Shown here one piece after another: positions 1-11,813 of a stretch of 64,000 bases of DNA. The stretch is taken from positions 124,001 through 188,000 of the forward strand of contig LATX02000206.1 in the NCBI GenBank assembly GCA_001466705.2, given 5' to 3'. A program made the position numbers and the translations under genes. The notes below the pieces were generated by a model. The model saw only the letters and a list, made by a program, of their open reading frames with translations. It was not told the DNA's origin and did no database searches. The stretch comes from Moniliophthora roreri (lineage: Eukaryota > Basidiomycota > Agaricomycetes > Agaricales > Marasmiaceae). The first letter of the stretch is position 1, and each line of letters starts with the position of its first letter.

Positions 1-103
1 CAGTAAAATATAATCAGAGTGCAACACCATTGTAATAAGCTCATAATTAAATTGCAACCAAAGCAGAGTTGGCAACCTACTTGTAGTACTCTTGAAGTGA
101 CCT

Positions 104-1929
104 GCACCTGCAAAAAGTATGTAGAATCATAAGTGTTGCAACAGAATTATGAGGGCTGCAATGTACTGTAATAAATCCAGCTAGATTTGAAGTGTATTAT
201 AGCCTAGTTGCAATATATTGAAATATTTTAACTGCCTTACAACCCCCTTACAACTACATTACAACTGTCTGGAAGGATTATTTGACATTATAGCCATGTT
301 ACAACCCACATAGAGTCATTACAACAAGTTAAAACCCCAGTACATGCACATTATAACATAATTTCAAATATAAGTAAAGGTCTTAGTGCAACAGCATATA
401 AAAACCCATGCAACATGTCAATGTAACAAGGCTTTAGTATTAGGTCCACCTATTTATGTTTATAATGAAACTAAATTTTAATTAATAAATAATAAGCTGG
501 TGTGAGTAGAATAAAATGTTGACCTCTCTGGGAGATGGTGGACAAAACTCATCAGAGAGCCGGTTTCACAACATGTGAGGCAACCACCTCAACTTCACAG
601 CAGCCAAAGTGCTGCAGCATTGGCAAATTCCCATGCCTAACTCTTTGCCCAAACCACCACCATTGACCAATGACATTGACAACAGCTCCCCTGTTTCCTC
701 TCCCTCAAACTCAAAAATTACCAGTTCTGGTCTCAGCAAGGTCTACTATAATACACAACATCAATAATGGGCTCATTGAGGATATAAAGGTACATAAAAT
801 TGAAAATGGCTCCAATGCCATTGCCAGTCCTACTGGCTCACTGATGCAAATTTTACCCTTACAGAGGTTCTCTTTGACCACCAATCCCAAGTCTGTACCA
901 TTCTAGAAGGGGTTGGTAGGTTGTAGTAGGGGAAAACATGCCCTCAGGTATGTGTTTGTTGGAATGTCTTGGATTGCACAATTTGCACCTAAAGAAGTTC
1001 CAAGGTTGAGCGATTGAGGACAACAATACATGTCAGTGCTGCAGATGTGTTGCTTGCAAAAACAGGGGGATCACATCTCCCACCCATTCCACACACCGGT
1101 ATCGGACTCAAAAAAGAAAATTTCTAAAAACTTAACCTTTTCTTTCAACAGGTTCAACCACAGCCAACACTAACACAAATGAATGCAAATGAGCAAGTAT
1201 GAACCATAAGCAAATGCTAAAAAAGTGAACAAAGACCTCTCACCTTGTTCCATTTCCTAGGCATACCAACAGCCCCCAAACATGCCAACTGTTCATTAGG
1301 TGTATTTGAGACTGTGATTATGCTGACACTGTTGAATGCCTGCCACCTCATCCCATTCCCTGGACACACCAACACCAATGGCAACACACTGGCAGATTCC
1401 AAATGCACCTGACAGTTTGGGTGGCAACAGTACACTGACAACTCTATTTCATAAGTCCACCATCTACTCTGCTCCCTTCATTGACTGACCAAGGTCTCCA
1501 GTAGCTTGTATGATTGCTTGAAGCTGTAAAAACAGTACTCACCACCCATTGAGAGTATTTGTATAATGTATTGTATGTATGCATGTACTATTATGTAACA
1601 GTGTATTGTAGTACAGTTCAATATAAGTAATTTTACATTTATATTTATGTGCAATATATGTGTGTGAGTGATTCTGATAAGGATTCAGTACCTATTTGCT
1701 GTCCAGTAGGGTTGTAATATGGTTGTAACATTGTCTTTGGGTTGTAATGGCATTGCAACTCATCATAATTATTATGGAACCTGTAATTATTATAGTACAT
1801 TACAACTACCCTACAACTATGTTATTGTATATGCCAAGTCAGATAATGAGGTTGCTAATGATTATGAAAGTCATAATGCATTATGGGGGTTATAACCCTA
1901 ATACAATGCTATGTACTTTTTGCAGGTGT
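104..1929. mobile_element. non-autonomous element A, ends CACCTGCAAAAAGTA
   Basis: Both ends carry the same short inverted repeat: GCACCTGCAAAAAGTA at 104 and its reverse complement (last base changed) ending at 1929. The left ~0.7-0.8 kb is the reverse complement of 12,085-12,779 and of 21,050-21,782; the right ~0.37 kb is the reverse complement of about 19,502-19,735. Each arm is filled with short GTTGTAA/TTACAAC-type words in opposite orientation on the two sides, the layout expected for subterminal transposase-binding sites. No transposase is encoded; the small ORF at 670-906 lies inside the repeated arm and recurs at 21,196-20,993. No clear target-site duplication is visible. Superfamily not assigned. 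Confidence 0.6.
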
Positions 1930-2156
1930 GAAATTCTTACATTTGATTGCAATGCTATTGCAGTCATATTGCAGCATGATTTTAACTACCTTGCAGCCAG
2001 ATAGAGTAGTTGTAGCTGATTGCAACTACATTGCAGCATGATTTTAATTAATTTGCAGTAGGCTGAAATTATTATATTGGTTGGAACCTCATCTAAGGCA
2101 ATTGTAATGAACTATCTTAATGGGTATATATGGTACTAATGTTTGTGTAGTTTCAG
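1930..2156. other. AT-rich spacer with subterminal-like words
   Basis: No gene is visible. The stretch still carries several words such as TTGCAGCATGATTTTAA, repeated at about 1970 and 2034, so it may be part of a further degraded copy of the CACCTGC-ended family. Confidence 0.4.
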
Positions 2157-2300
2157 TGGCTTTGTGGCTCAGTGGTTATATTGTGAGTATTGGTTTACCA
2201 GCTTACTAATATAGCTGGCAGGCTCTGGGTTCAAGCCTGGCAGGTAGTAAGTAGCCTTGAAATTATTTAGTGCTCTCAACTATGATTTTTTTCACCCCCC
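2157..2300 (+). repeat. tRNA-like SINE head or tRNA pseudogene
   Basis: A pol III type internal promoter is present: an A box TGGCTCAGTGG at 2165-2175, a perfect fit to the consensus, and a B box GGTTCAAGCCT at 2228-2238 that is close to consensus. The boxes are 52 bp apart. A proper T stem does not form (several mismatches), and no good acceptor stem is seen, so a working tRNA gene is unlikely. A T-rich run follows near 2285. A tRNA-derived SINE is the best reading; no second copy was found in the window. Confidence 0.45.
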
Positions 2301-2599
2301 ACATATACATATAGTGCCTGCTATAAGTAGATTGCAACCCCTGAAATTCTTGCAGACCCTTGCAACACAAGTTGAGTTGTAGCAAGTGGGTTAAAATCAA
2401 TGAAATCAGTTGCAACAATCTATTTTGGTTGCAAGGTGCTTGCAATTCCTGCAATTCTTGCAGCCCTTGCAATCAAATTGCAATCACCCCACAATCAAAT
2501 TATATCCTCCTTGCCACAACTAAACTTGTGTTGCAAGGGCCTGGTTCTTAAAGTCTCCAACGTTAACTAAAACCCGTTTGCAATTTACTTGTGTTCAGA

Positions 2600-3049
2600 A
2601 GGACATTTTGCTGGTGTGGCTGTCCATGCAGTCATGGTAGCAGTTATCAATAGCAAGGAGCCAGAGCTATTCAACCATCAGTTCAAAAATAGTTCCTACT
2701 TCTGAGCCTCTGACTTGTTCTGTTGTTTGTTTCTGTAGAATGTAATGGATTGGTCTGAATGTGCAGTGACAAAAGCTGCACAAAAGCTGCCTGAGAACTA
2801 GGAAGAGCACTGTGAGAACACTTTCCTGCAGTGTGCATATACAATTAAAGAGGAGGACATACTGAAGGAGCTCTACATCAACTCAGACCAGACAGGAGTT
2901 GTCTATAACCCCAGTTCACAACTGACATGAGCACCTTATGGATCCAAGCAAGTATTGTTAATCAGGGCTGGGGAGAAACAGGCATTCACCACACTGTTGT
3001 TGGTTTGTAGAGATGGTCATGTCCTTCCCATCCAATGTGTGTATGGCAG
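2600..3049 (+). pseudogene. DDE_1 (pogo-like) transposase, N-terminal part
   Basis: Read through its stops, this frame gives features of the DDE_1 transposases common in Agaricomycetes: an ATKAAQKLPEN-like stretch, the first catalytic aspartate in NSDQTGVVYNP, and GEKQAFTTLLLVCRDGHVLP just before the break. Stops lie at 2799-2801 (TAG) and 2928-2930 (TGA) where related proteins have tryptophan (TGG), and further stops lie upstream near 2700 and 2740. The pattern fits decay by C-to-T change on either strand. The frame is cut at 3050 by the TA-flanked element and resumes at 5714 in frame. Confidence 0.7.
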
Positions 3050-3961
3050 TAATATGTCAAACCTAGAAAAGACCCACTTTTATTCATTTTACATTACTTT
3101 TGATCTGGAACACTTTAATATGACACAAGATAACGGGTAATAAGGACTAGAGTGAGCCCAGTCTGCTAGTCATTGCCTTAGAGAAGCTATAGTACCTTGG
3201 AAAGTATGAAGAGCTATATGATACACTATACAGAGGTGTCTAAGCTGTACTTTCTGACTTATCTACGTATCAGATCCAAAGTGGATCACTCCCAAAACCT
3301 GTAGGGAATCTAACTATGGCCCAATGAACACATTGGCTAGTTAACCAAGCTCTCAAAGTGCTATCAATGGGATTTTAATTTCTATTTTACCTTTCTATGA
3401 CATCTGCAAAGTGCAACATGCAGTCAAACAGTACAGAGGTACTTAGAGGAGACATCAAAACAGAAAGATGACTTAGAACAGGAACAATCACAGAACGATC
3501 CTCCTCTGAAAGTCAATATACAGATCAAAGTCAAAGCAGGTGATCTCTTAATAAAGAGTTTCCCAGTGGCTAAACAATATGAGATAAGATGACTAGGTAC
3601 AAAGTCATCTCAGAAAGAAGGAAATCACTTCTGAAGGACATCCACTACCTACAGACAGATACAACGAGACATATGAAGAGTATCTAACGCACAAGAAATC
3701 CTAAATAAGACTGAGTGTGCATTGTCAAAGGAGATAGAGACAATAACAGCATGTTCCGACCTTGGAAACTTTGGCATCTAGGCCTCTGCCAATGTGTGGA
3801 TACTAGAAAGGGAAATGCTGTAAAGAAACAGGATGGATACAGCTATCCACTTGTAGATACCCAACTCAGAAAAGAGAAAATACCAATTATAGAGTCCAGA
3901 ACACCTGGAGACGTAGATACCCATATGGATATGGTCAGATACCCTAGTGGCCAGACTACAT
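3050..3961 (+). mobile_element. TA-flanked ~1.75-kb element, 5' partial copy
   Basis: Begins TAATATGTCAAACCTAG like the complete copies and matches their first ~0.9 kb, then stops near 3960, where a complete copy starts again. It lacks the 3' half. The pair 3050-5713 therefore looks like a truncated copy joined to a full copy, perhaps by unequal recombination. Confidence 0.7.
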
Positions 3962-5713
3962 TAATATGTCTAACCTAGAAAAGACCCACTTTTATTCATT
4001 TTACACTACTTTTGAATTGGAACACTTTAATATGACACCAGATAACAGGTAATAAGGACTAGAGTGAGCCCACTCTGCTAGTCATTGCCTTAGAGAAGCT
4101 ATGGTATCTTGGAAAGTATGAAGAGCTATATGATATGCTATACAGAGGTGTTGAAGCTGTACTTCCTGACTTATCTATGTATCAGATCTAAAACAGATCA
4201 CTCCCGAAACCTGTAGGGAACCTAACTATGGCCCAATAAATGCATTGGCTAGTTAACCAAGCTCTCAAAGTGCTATCAAGAGGATTTTAATTTCTACTTT
4301 ACCTTTCTATGATATCTGCAAAGTGCAATCTGCAGTCAAACAGTACAGAGATACTTAGAGGAGACATCAAAACAGAAAGACAACTTAGAACAGGAACAAT
4401 TATAGAACGATCCTCCTCTGAAGTCAATATATGGATCAGAGTCAAAGCAGGTGATCTCTTAATAAAGAATTCACTGGTGGCTAAACAATATGCGATAACC
4501 TAACTAGGTATAAGGTTATCTCGGAATGATGGAACTCACTTCCGAAGGACATCCACTACTTACAGACAGATACCATGAGACATATGAAGAATATCTAAAC
4601 ACATAAGAAGTCCTAAATAAGACCGAGCGTGCACTGTCAAAGGAGATAGGAACAGTAACAGTGTGTTCTGACCTTGGAAACTTTGGCATCTAGGCCTCTA
4701 CCAATGTGAGGATACTGGAATGGGAAATGCTGTAAAGAGACGGGACAGATACAGCCATCTGCTCATAGATACCTGACTTAGAAAAAGAGAAAATACAAAT
4801 TATAGAGCCCAGAATGCCTGGAAACATAGATACCCATGCAGATATGGTTGGATACCCTAGTAGCCAGACTCTGTGACATCCAAATATTCCCTCTTTTAGT
4901 ATCTCCGTCACTCATTTATCATTTCCTGAATTATTGGACATTATTTATATTTTTCTGCAGATATATTCCTTGGACTGTATATAAGGACAGCTAGATATTC
5001 ATACATGCTCAAGTAACTCTGCCCCCTCCGATTGTGAATACATGAAGAGTTTGTTTGGTGTATAAATTTGTGTGCCATTCCAGTTTTGCTTCCTCACTTC
5101 AGGCCCTGGAGATTGGTCCTGAGTGACTCCAGAGAGATAGACATCTGATAACAAACTTGCGTTGTAAGAGATAAGAGTAACATCTTGAGTGTGTTGTTGT
5201 GCTTTTCTAAGAGAAACTTTACACCAAGAAGGAGCCTTGGGCACTTGGAGTGTGGCCTGTGTGTGTATCAGGTTGTGACACACTTAGAGTATTAGCAAGG
5301 GGTGTGCCTGCACTGAACTCTTTGTAGAAATTGGTCTAGGACCTTTTCCAGTACACTGTGTGCTGTAGTTGTCTTAAGGAAGTCTTGAACTCCATAGAGT
5401 CAGACTATATTGGGTATTAAGTCTTTGTATGGGACTGTAGCTCTTGTGTTTGTGCTTTGTGCACCATATTCTTTGTGTTTTGTGTGTGTGTTGTGATATA
5501 AACCCTTTTAAAACCATATATACTCCTCTGAAGGTGAACACCTTAAAGTAGATTGCTTCAGTAAGAGAGAATCAACCTAGCTAAGAGTTTTGTTGGCATT
5601 CTAAGTGTGGCAACTCTGATCACGCCGATCCACACTTGCACAACAACCTGAGTTAGACCTTTGGAGGCTATCTTTTGGATAGTTTTTCCACTAGTCTTAT
5701 CTTAGACAAATTA
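3962..5713 (+). mobile_element. TA-flanked ~1.75-kb element, full copy (1,752 bp)
   Basis: Starts TAATATGTC and ends GACAAATTA, giving short inverted ends within a TA duplication. Removing the insertion with one TA restores the transposase frame across 3049/5714. The same length, 1,752 bp, is found at 9809-11,560. No ORF above ~100 codons is conserved between copies, so it is non-autonomous. About 740 bp before its end is a strong TATA-like box (TATATAAGGACAG, near 4978), and a second TATATACTCC lies near 5517. The TGTC...GACA ends could also be read as a solo LTR, but no 4-6 bp duplication is seen in any copy. Confidence 0.7.
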
Positions 5714-6274
5714 GCAGTGATACTGATCATTCTTGCCTATCAAAAAATGTGCCTTATCACTGTAAAGCTACAAATGTTGGTTTCTGCTTCATATACTCTG
5801 TGAGGGGAAAAAACCATTGGTCAAACCAATGTACCATGCAGTTATTTGTAGATGAAATCCTCACACCATACTTTGAGCAGAAGAAGAGAGAACTTAATCT
5901 TCCACCTATGCAAAAGTCACTGTGGGTGATTGATGTATGGTCTGTACATCGTTCAGACGAGTTTCTTAGCTGGATGTGCAAAAACCACCCCACTATCTTG
6001 ATTGACTTTGTTTCAGGAGGTTGTACAGGAGTTGCACAGCCTCTAGATGTTGGCATCAACTGGATATTCAAGCATTCACTGAAGCTGTCCTACTATGCCA
6101 AACTCATTGACAACCTGCTCAGTCAACTAAAGAAGAAGAAGCCACTCAAAGTGAGCGATGCTATCAGGCCACAATCCCCATATTGACACTGGTGAGAAGG
6201 AAGGGGTGGATGATAGTGATATCATGCTTTCTGATGTTGTTGATGATGTAGCGAGGAGAGAACCAAAAAGACGG
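5714..6274 (+). pseudogene. DDE_1 transposase, catalytic and C-terminal part (copy 1)
   Basis: The 145-codon open stretch 5749-6186 contains WSNQCTMQLFVDEILTPYF, then the second catalytic aspartate in SLWVIDVWSVHRS, then the third in ILIDFVSGGCTGVAQPLDVG, the order expected for DDE_1 (PF03184) pogo-type transposases. The frame is lost at 6184 (TGA); an acidic tail (VDDSDIMLSDVVDD) follows in another frame. At 6275 the TA-flanked element interrupts again. With 2600-3049 and 11,561-11,813 this makes one broken host gene. Confidence 0.75.
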
Positions 6275-6349
6275 TAATATGTTGAACCTAGAAAAGACCC
6301 ACTTTTATTCATTTTACACTACTTTTGAATTGGAACACTTTAATATGAC
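6275..6349 (+). mobile_element. TA-flanked element, 5' fragment cut by N
   Basis: First 75 bp of the element (TAATATGTTGAACCTAG onward) inserted at TA in the transposase gene, ending at the undetermined base 6350. Confidence 0.75.
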
Positions 6350-6350
6350 N
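6350..6350. other. single N: probable contig join
   Basis: One undetermined base separates two stretches that both belong to copies of the same element. Sequence on either side is repeated nearly identically elsewhere (5094 onward; 7419-8440). Confidence 0.7.
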
Positions 6351-7821
6351 TCACTTCAGGCCCTGGAGATTGGTCCTGAGTGACTCCAGAGAGATAGACA
6401 TCTGATAACAAACTTGCGTTGTAAGAGATAAGAGTAACATCTTGAGTGTGTTGTTGTGCTTTTCTAAGAGAAACTTTACACCAAGAAGGAGCCTTGGGCA
6501 CTTGGAGTGTGGCCTGTGTGTGTATCAGGTTGTGACACACTTAGAGTATTAGCAAGGGGTGTGCCTGCACTGAACTCTTTGTAGAAATTGGTCTAGGACC
6601 TTTTCCAGTACACTGTGTGCTGTAGTTATCTTGAAGAAGTCTTGAACTCCATAGGGTCAGACTATATCAGCTATCAAGTCTTTGTATAGGACTGTAGCTC
6701 TTGTGTTTTGTGCTTTGTGCAACATGTTCTTGTGTGTGTGTTTGTGTGTTTGGATATAAACTCTTTTTAAAAACCCATATATACTCCTCTGGAGGTGAAC
6801 ACTTTGAAGTAGATTGCTTCCATAAGAGAGAGAATCAATCTAGCTAAGGGTTTTGTTGGCATTCTAAGTGCAGTAACTCTGATCATGTTGATCCACACTT
6901 GCACAACAAACTGAGTTAGACTTTTTGGAGGTTATCTTTTGGGTAGCTTTCCACTAGTCTTATTCTTAGACAAATTAACATGACATCTGATTATTCCCTC
7001 TTTTAGTATCTCAGTCACTTCTTTATCATTTTCTGAATTATCAGACATTACTTATATTTTTCTGTAGATATATTCCATGAACCATATATAAAGACAGCTA
7101 GATATTCATAGATATTCAAGTAACTCTGCCCCCTCTGATTGTGAATACATGAAGAATTTGTTTGGTGTATAAAGTTGTGTGCCATTCCAGTTTTGCTTTC
7201 TCACTTCAGGCCCTAGAGATTGGTCCTGAGTGACTCCAGAGAGATAGACATCTGATAATGAACTTGTGTCATAAGAGACAAGAGTAACATCTTGAGTGTG
7301 TTATAGCACTTTTCTAAGAGACACTTTACACCAAGAAGGAGCCTTGGGCACTTGGAGTGTGGCCTGTGTTGGGTATCAGGTTGTGACATACTTGGAGTCT
7401 TAGCAAGAGGTGTGCCTGCACTGAGCTCTTTGTAGAAATTGGTCTAGGACCTTTTCCAGTACACTGTGTGCTGTAGTTGTCTTAAGGAAGTCTTGAACTC
7501 CATAGAGTCAGACTATATTGGGTATTAAGTCTTTGTATGGGACTGTAGCTCTTGTGTTTGTGCTTTGTGCACCATATTCTTTGTGTTTTGTGTGTGTGTT
7601 GTGATATAAACCCTTTTAAAACCATATATACTCCTCTGAAGGTGAACACCTTAAAGTAGATTGCTTCAGTAAGAGAGAATCAACCTAGCTAAGAGTTTTG
7701 TTGGCATTCTAAGTGTGGCAACTCTGATCACGCCGATCCACACTTGCACAACAACCTGAGTTAGACCTTTGGAGGCTATCTTTTGGATAGTTTTTCCACT
7801 AGTCTTATCTTAGACAAATTA
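6351..7821 (+). mobile_element. TA-flanked element, two 3' fragments in tandem
   Basis: 6351 to about 6974 is the 3' part of one copy ending ACAAATTA; from about 6975 to 7821 a second copy's 3' ~850 bp follows, again ending GACAAATTA directly before a transposase fragment. The TATA-like box recurs near 7085. Order and content are affected by the suspected mis-joins at 6350 and 8698. Confidence 0.55.
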
Positions 7822-8382
7822 GCAGTGATACTGATCATTCTTGCCTATCAAAAAATGTGCCTTATCACTGTAAAGCTACAAATGTTGGTTTCTGCTTCAT
7901 ATACTCTGTGAGGGGAAAAAACCATTGGTCAAACCAATGTACCATGCAGTTATTTGTAGATGAAATCCTCACACCATACTTTGAGCAGAAGAAGAGAGAA
8001 CTTAATCTTCCACCTATGCAAAAGTCACTGTGGGTGATTGATGTATGGTCTGTACATCGTTCAGACGAGTTTCTTAGCTGGATGTGCAAAAACCACCCCA
8101 CTATCTTGATTGACTTTGTTTCAGGAGGTTGTACAGGAGTTGCACAGCCTCTAGATGTTGGCATCAACTGGATATTCAAGCATTCACTGAAGCTGTCCTA
8201 CTATGCCAAACTCATTGACAACCTGCTCAGTCAACTAAAGAAGAAGAAGCCACTCAAAGTGAGCGATGCTATCAGGCCACAATCCCCATATTGACACTGG
8301 TGAGAAGGAAGGGGTGGATGATAGTGATATCATGCTTTCTGATGTTGTTGATGATGTAGCGAGGAGAGAACCAAAAAGACGG
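7822..8382 (+). pseudogene. DDE_1 transposase fragment (copy 2, possibly artefactual)
   Basis: Its 145-codon open stretch 7857-8294 is identical at protein level to 5749-6186 (offset 2,108 bp). Such identity in a region where other repeats are diverged, next to single-N joins, suggests a duplicated contig end rather than a real second copy. Confidence 0.6.
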
Positions 8383-9247
8383 TAATATGTTGAACCTAGA
8401 AAAGACCCACTTTTATTCATTTTACACTATTTCTGAATTGGAACACTTTAATATGACACGAGATAACAGGTAATAAGGACTAGAGTGAGCCCAGTCTGCT
8501 AGTCATTGCCTTAGAGAAGCTGTGGTACCTTAGAAAGTATGAAGAGCTATATGATACGCTATACAGAGGTGTCTAAGCTGTACTTTCTAATCTGTCTACG
8601 TATCAGATCCAAAGTGGATCACTCCCAAAACCTGTAGGGAATCTAACTATGGCCCAATGAACGCATTGGCTAGTTAACCAAGCTCTCAAAGTGCTATNAA
8701 GAGATAAGAGTAACATCTTGAGTGCGTTATAGCACTTTTCTAAGAGACACTTTATGCCAAGAAGGAGCCTTGGGCACTTGGAGTGTGGCCTGTGTTGGGT
8801 ATTAGGTTGTGACACACTTGGAGTCTTAGCAAGGGGTGTGCCTGCACTGAGCTCTTTGTAGAAATTGGTCTAGAACCTTTTCCAGTACACTGTGTGCTGT
8901 AGTTGTCTTAAGGAAGTCTTGAACTCCATAGAGTCAGACTATATTGGGTATTAAGTCTTTGTATGGGACTGTAGCTCTTGTGTTTGTGCTTTGTGCACCA
9001 TATTCTTTGTGTTTTGTGTGTGTGTTGTGATATAAACCCTTTTAAAACCATATATACTCCTCTGAAGGTGAACACCTTAAAGTAGATTGCTTCAGTAAGA
9101 GAGAATCAACCTAGCTAAGAGTTTTGTTGGCATTCTAAGTGTGGCAACTCTGATCACGCCGATCCACACTTGCACAACAACCTGAGTTAGACCTTTGGAG
9201 GCTATCTTTTGGATAGTTTTTCCACTAGTCTTATCTTAGACAAATTA
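8383..9247 (+). mobile_element. TA-flanked element fragments around N at 8698
   Basis: 8383-8697 is a 5' fragment of the element; after the N at 8698, 8699-9247 is a 3' fragment. The sequence after the N repeats 7273-8697 with an offset of 1,426 bp, as expected if two overlapping contig ends were joined without merging. Confidence 0.65.
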
Positions 9248-9808
9248 GCAGTGATACTGATCATTCTTGCCTATCAAAAAATGTGCCTTATCACTGTAAA
9301 GCTACAAATGTTGGTTTCTGCTTCATATACTCTGTGAGGGGAAAAAACCATTGGTCAAACCAATGTACCATGCAGTTATTTGTAGATGAAATCCTCACAC
9401 CATACTTTGAGCAGAAGAAGAGAGAACTTAATCTTCCACCTATGCAAAAGTCACTGTGGGTGATTGATGTATGGTCTGTACATCGTTCAGACGAGTTTCT
9501 TAGCTGGATGTGCAAAAACCACCCCACTATCTTGATTGACTTTGTTTCAGGAGGTTGTACAGGAGTTGCACAGCCTCTAGATGTTGGCATCAACTGGATA
9601 TTCAAGCATTCACTGAAGCTGTCCTACTATGCCAAACTCATTGACAACCTGCTCAGTCAACTAAAGAAGAAGAAGCCACTCAAAGTGAGCGATGCTATCA
9701 GGCCACAATCCCCATATTGACACTGGTGAGAAGGAAGGGGTGGATGATAGTGATATCATGCTTTCTGATGTTGTTGATGATGTAGCGAGGAGAGAACCAA
9801 AAAGACGG
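9248..9808 (+). pseudogene. DDE_1 transposase fragment (copy 3, possibly artefactual)
   Basis: Open stretch 9283-9720 gives the same 145 residues as copies 1 and 2. It contains both later catalytic aspartates (VIDVWSVHR and ILIDFVSGG). It runs into the complete element at 9809. Confidence 0.6.
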
Positions 9809-11560
9809 TAATATGTTGAACCTAGAAAAGACCCACTTTTATTCATTTTACACTATTTCTGAATTGGAACACTTTAATATGACACGAGATAACAGGTAAT
9901 AAGGACTAGAGTGAGCCCAGTCTGCTAGTCATTGCCTTAGAGAAGCTGTGGTACCTTAGAAAGTATGAAGAGCTATATGATACGCTATACAGAGGTGTCT
10001 AAGCTGTACTTTCTAATCTGTCTACGTATCAGATCCAAAGTGGATCACTCCCAAAACCTGTAGGGAATCTAACTATGGCCCAATGAACGCATTGGCTAGT
10101 TAACCAAGCTCTCAAAGTGCTATCAATGGGATTTTAACTTCTACTTTACTTTTCTATGACATCTGCAAAGTGCAAGCTGCAGTCAAACAGTACAGAGGTA
10201 CTTAGAGGAGACATCAAAACAGAAAGACGACTTAGAACAGGAACAATCATCGAATGATCCTCCTCCAAAGTCAATATATGGATCAGAGTCAAAGCAGGCA
10301 ATCTTTTAATAAAGAATTCACCGGCAGCTAAACAATATGCGATAAGCAAACTAGGTACAAAGACTGCTCAGAAAGACAGAAATCACTTCTGAAGGACATC
10401 CACTACCTACAGACAGATACAACGAGACATATGAAGAATATCTAACACACAAGAAATCCTAAATAAGACTGAGCATGCATTGTCAAAGGAGATAGGAACA
10501 ATAACAGCATGTTCCGACCTTGGAAACTTTGGCATCTAGGCCTCTGCCGATGTGCAGATACTAGAAAAGGGAAATGCTGTCAAAAGATGGGACGGATACA
10601 GCCATCCGCTCATGGATACCTGACTTAGAAAAGAGAAAATACAAATTATAGAATCTAGAACACCTGGAAACATAGATACCCATGCGGATATGGTCGGATA
10701 CCCTAGTGGCCAGACTCTATGACATCTGAATAATCCCTCTTTTAGTATCTCAGTCACTCATTTGTCATTTCCTGAATTATCGGACATTATTTATAATTTC
10801 CTGTAGATATATTCCTTGGACTGTATATAAGGACAGCTAGATATTCATACATGCTCAAGTAACTCTGCCCCCTCTGATTGTGAATACATGACGAGTTTGT
10901 TTGGTGTATAAATTTGTGTGCCATTCCAGTTTTGCTTCCTCGCTACAGGCCCTGGAGATTGGTTCTGAGTGACTCCAGAGAGATAGAAATCTGATAATGA
11001 ACTTGTGTCGTAAGAGATAAGAGTAACATCTTGAGTGCGTTATAGCACTTTTCTAAGAGAAATTTTACACCAAGAAGGAGCCTTGGGCACTTGGAGTGTG
11101 GCCTGTGTGTGTATCAGGTTGTGACACACTTAGAGTCTTAGCAAGGGGTGTGCCTGTGCTGAACTCTTTGTAGAAATTGGTCTAGGACCTTTTCCAGTAC
11201 ACTGTGTGCTGTAGTTATCTTGAAGAAGTCTTGAACTCCATAGAGTCAGACTATATCGGCTATTGAGTCTTTGTATGGGACTGTAGCTCTTGTGTTTGTG
11301 CTTTGTGCACCATGTTCTTTGTGTTTTGTGTGTGTGTTTGTGATATAAACCATTTTAAAACCATATATACTCCTCTGGAGGTGAACACTTTGAAGTTGAA
11401 CACTTCAATAAGAGAGAATCAACCTAGCTAAGAGTTTTGTTGGCATTCTAAGTGCGGTAACTCTGATTATGTCAATCCACACTTGCACAACAAACTGAGT
11501 TAGACTTTTGGAGGTTATCTTTTTGGGTAGTTTTCCACTAATCTTATCTTAGACAAATTA
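9809..11560 (+). mobile_element. TA-flanked ~1.75-kb element, complete copy
   Basis: TAATATGTTGAACC at the left and GACAAATTA at the right, inside TA; 1,752 bp. It separates the DDE_1 fragment ending at 9808 from its C-terminal remnant at 11,561. TATATAAGGACAG (near 10,823) and TATATACTCCTC (near 11,363) are conserved with the other copies. No protein is supported. Confidence 0.75.
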
Positions 11561-11813
11561 ATGGGCTACTTGTTGAGCAGAGTGTCAGAGTCTAATGGCT
11601 TGTGGAGATGCTGAGTTTGGAGAATGTTACTATGCCTCGACAGGAAGGGGAAGAGGCTGCTGAGACCAAACATGCTCTATGTGGGTGTGGCATGGTGGAG
11701 ACATGCCAATGACAAAGGTGAAGATCTGGCTGCCAAACCCAGTATGGAATTAGTTGTGGAGGGTGAGGTTGACATGTGGCCCAAAAAGAAGTCAAGGTCT
11801 AGAAAGAAGTAGG
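11561..11813 (+). pseudogene. DDE_1 transposase, probable C-terminal tail
   Basis: Follows directly on the element's TA. One frame gives a 62-codon stretch ending in a basic tail (PKKKSRSRKK) and a stop at 11,810-11,812. Assignment to the transposase rests on position, not on a motif. Confidence 0.4.

Noticed and set aside
670..906. 78-codon ORF repeated at 21,196-20,993
   Set aside because: It lies within the repeated arm of the CACCTGC elements; conservation is of DNA, reading stays open only by chance, and no domain is seen.
4999..5283. 94-codon minus ORF repeated at 6540-6340
   Set aside because: Part of the non-coding TA-flanked element; the frame is not kept in the other full copies.
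3962..5713. Classification of the TA-flanked element as a solo LTR
   Set aside because: TGTC...GACA ends and TATA boxes fit an LTR, but two independent copies lack any 4-6 bp target duplication and no internal retroelement genes are seen; kept only as an alternative.
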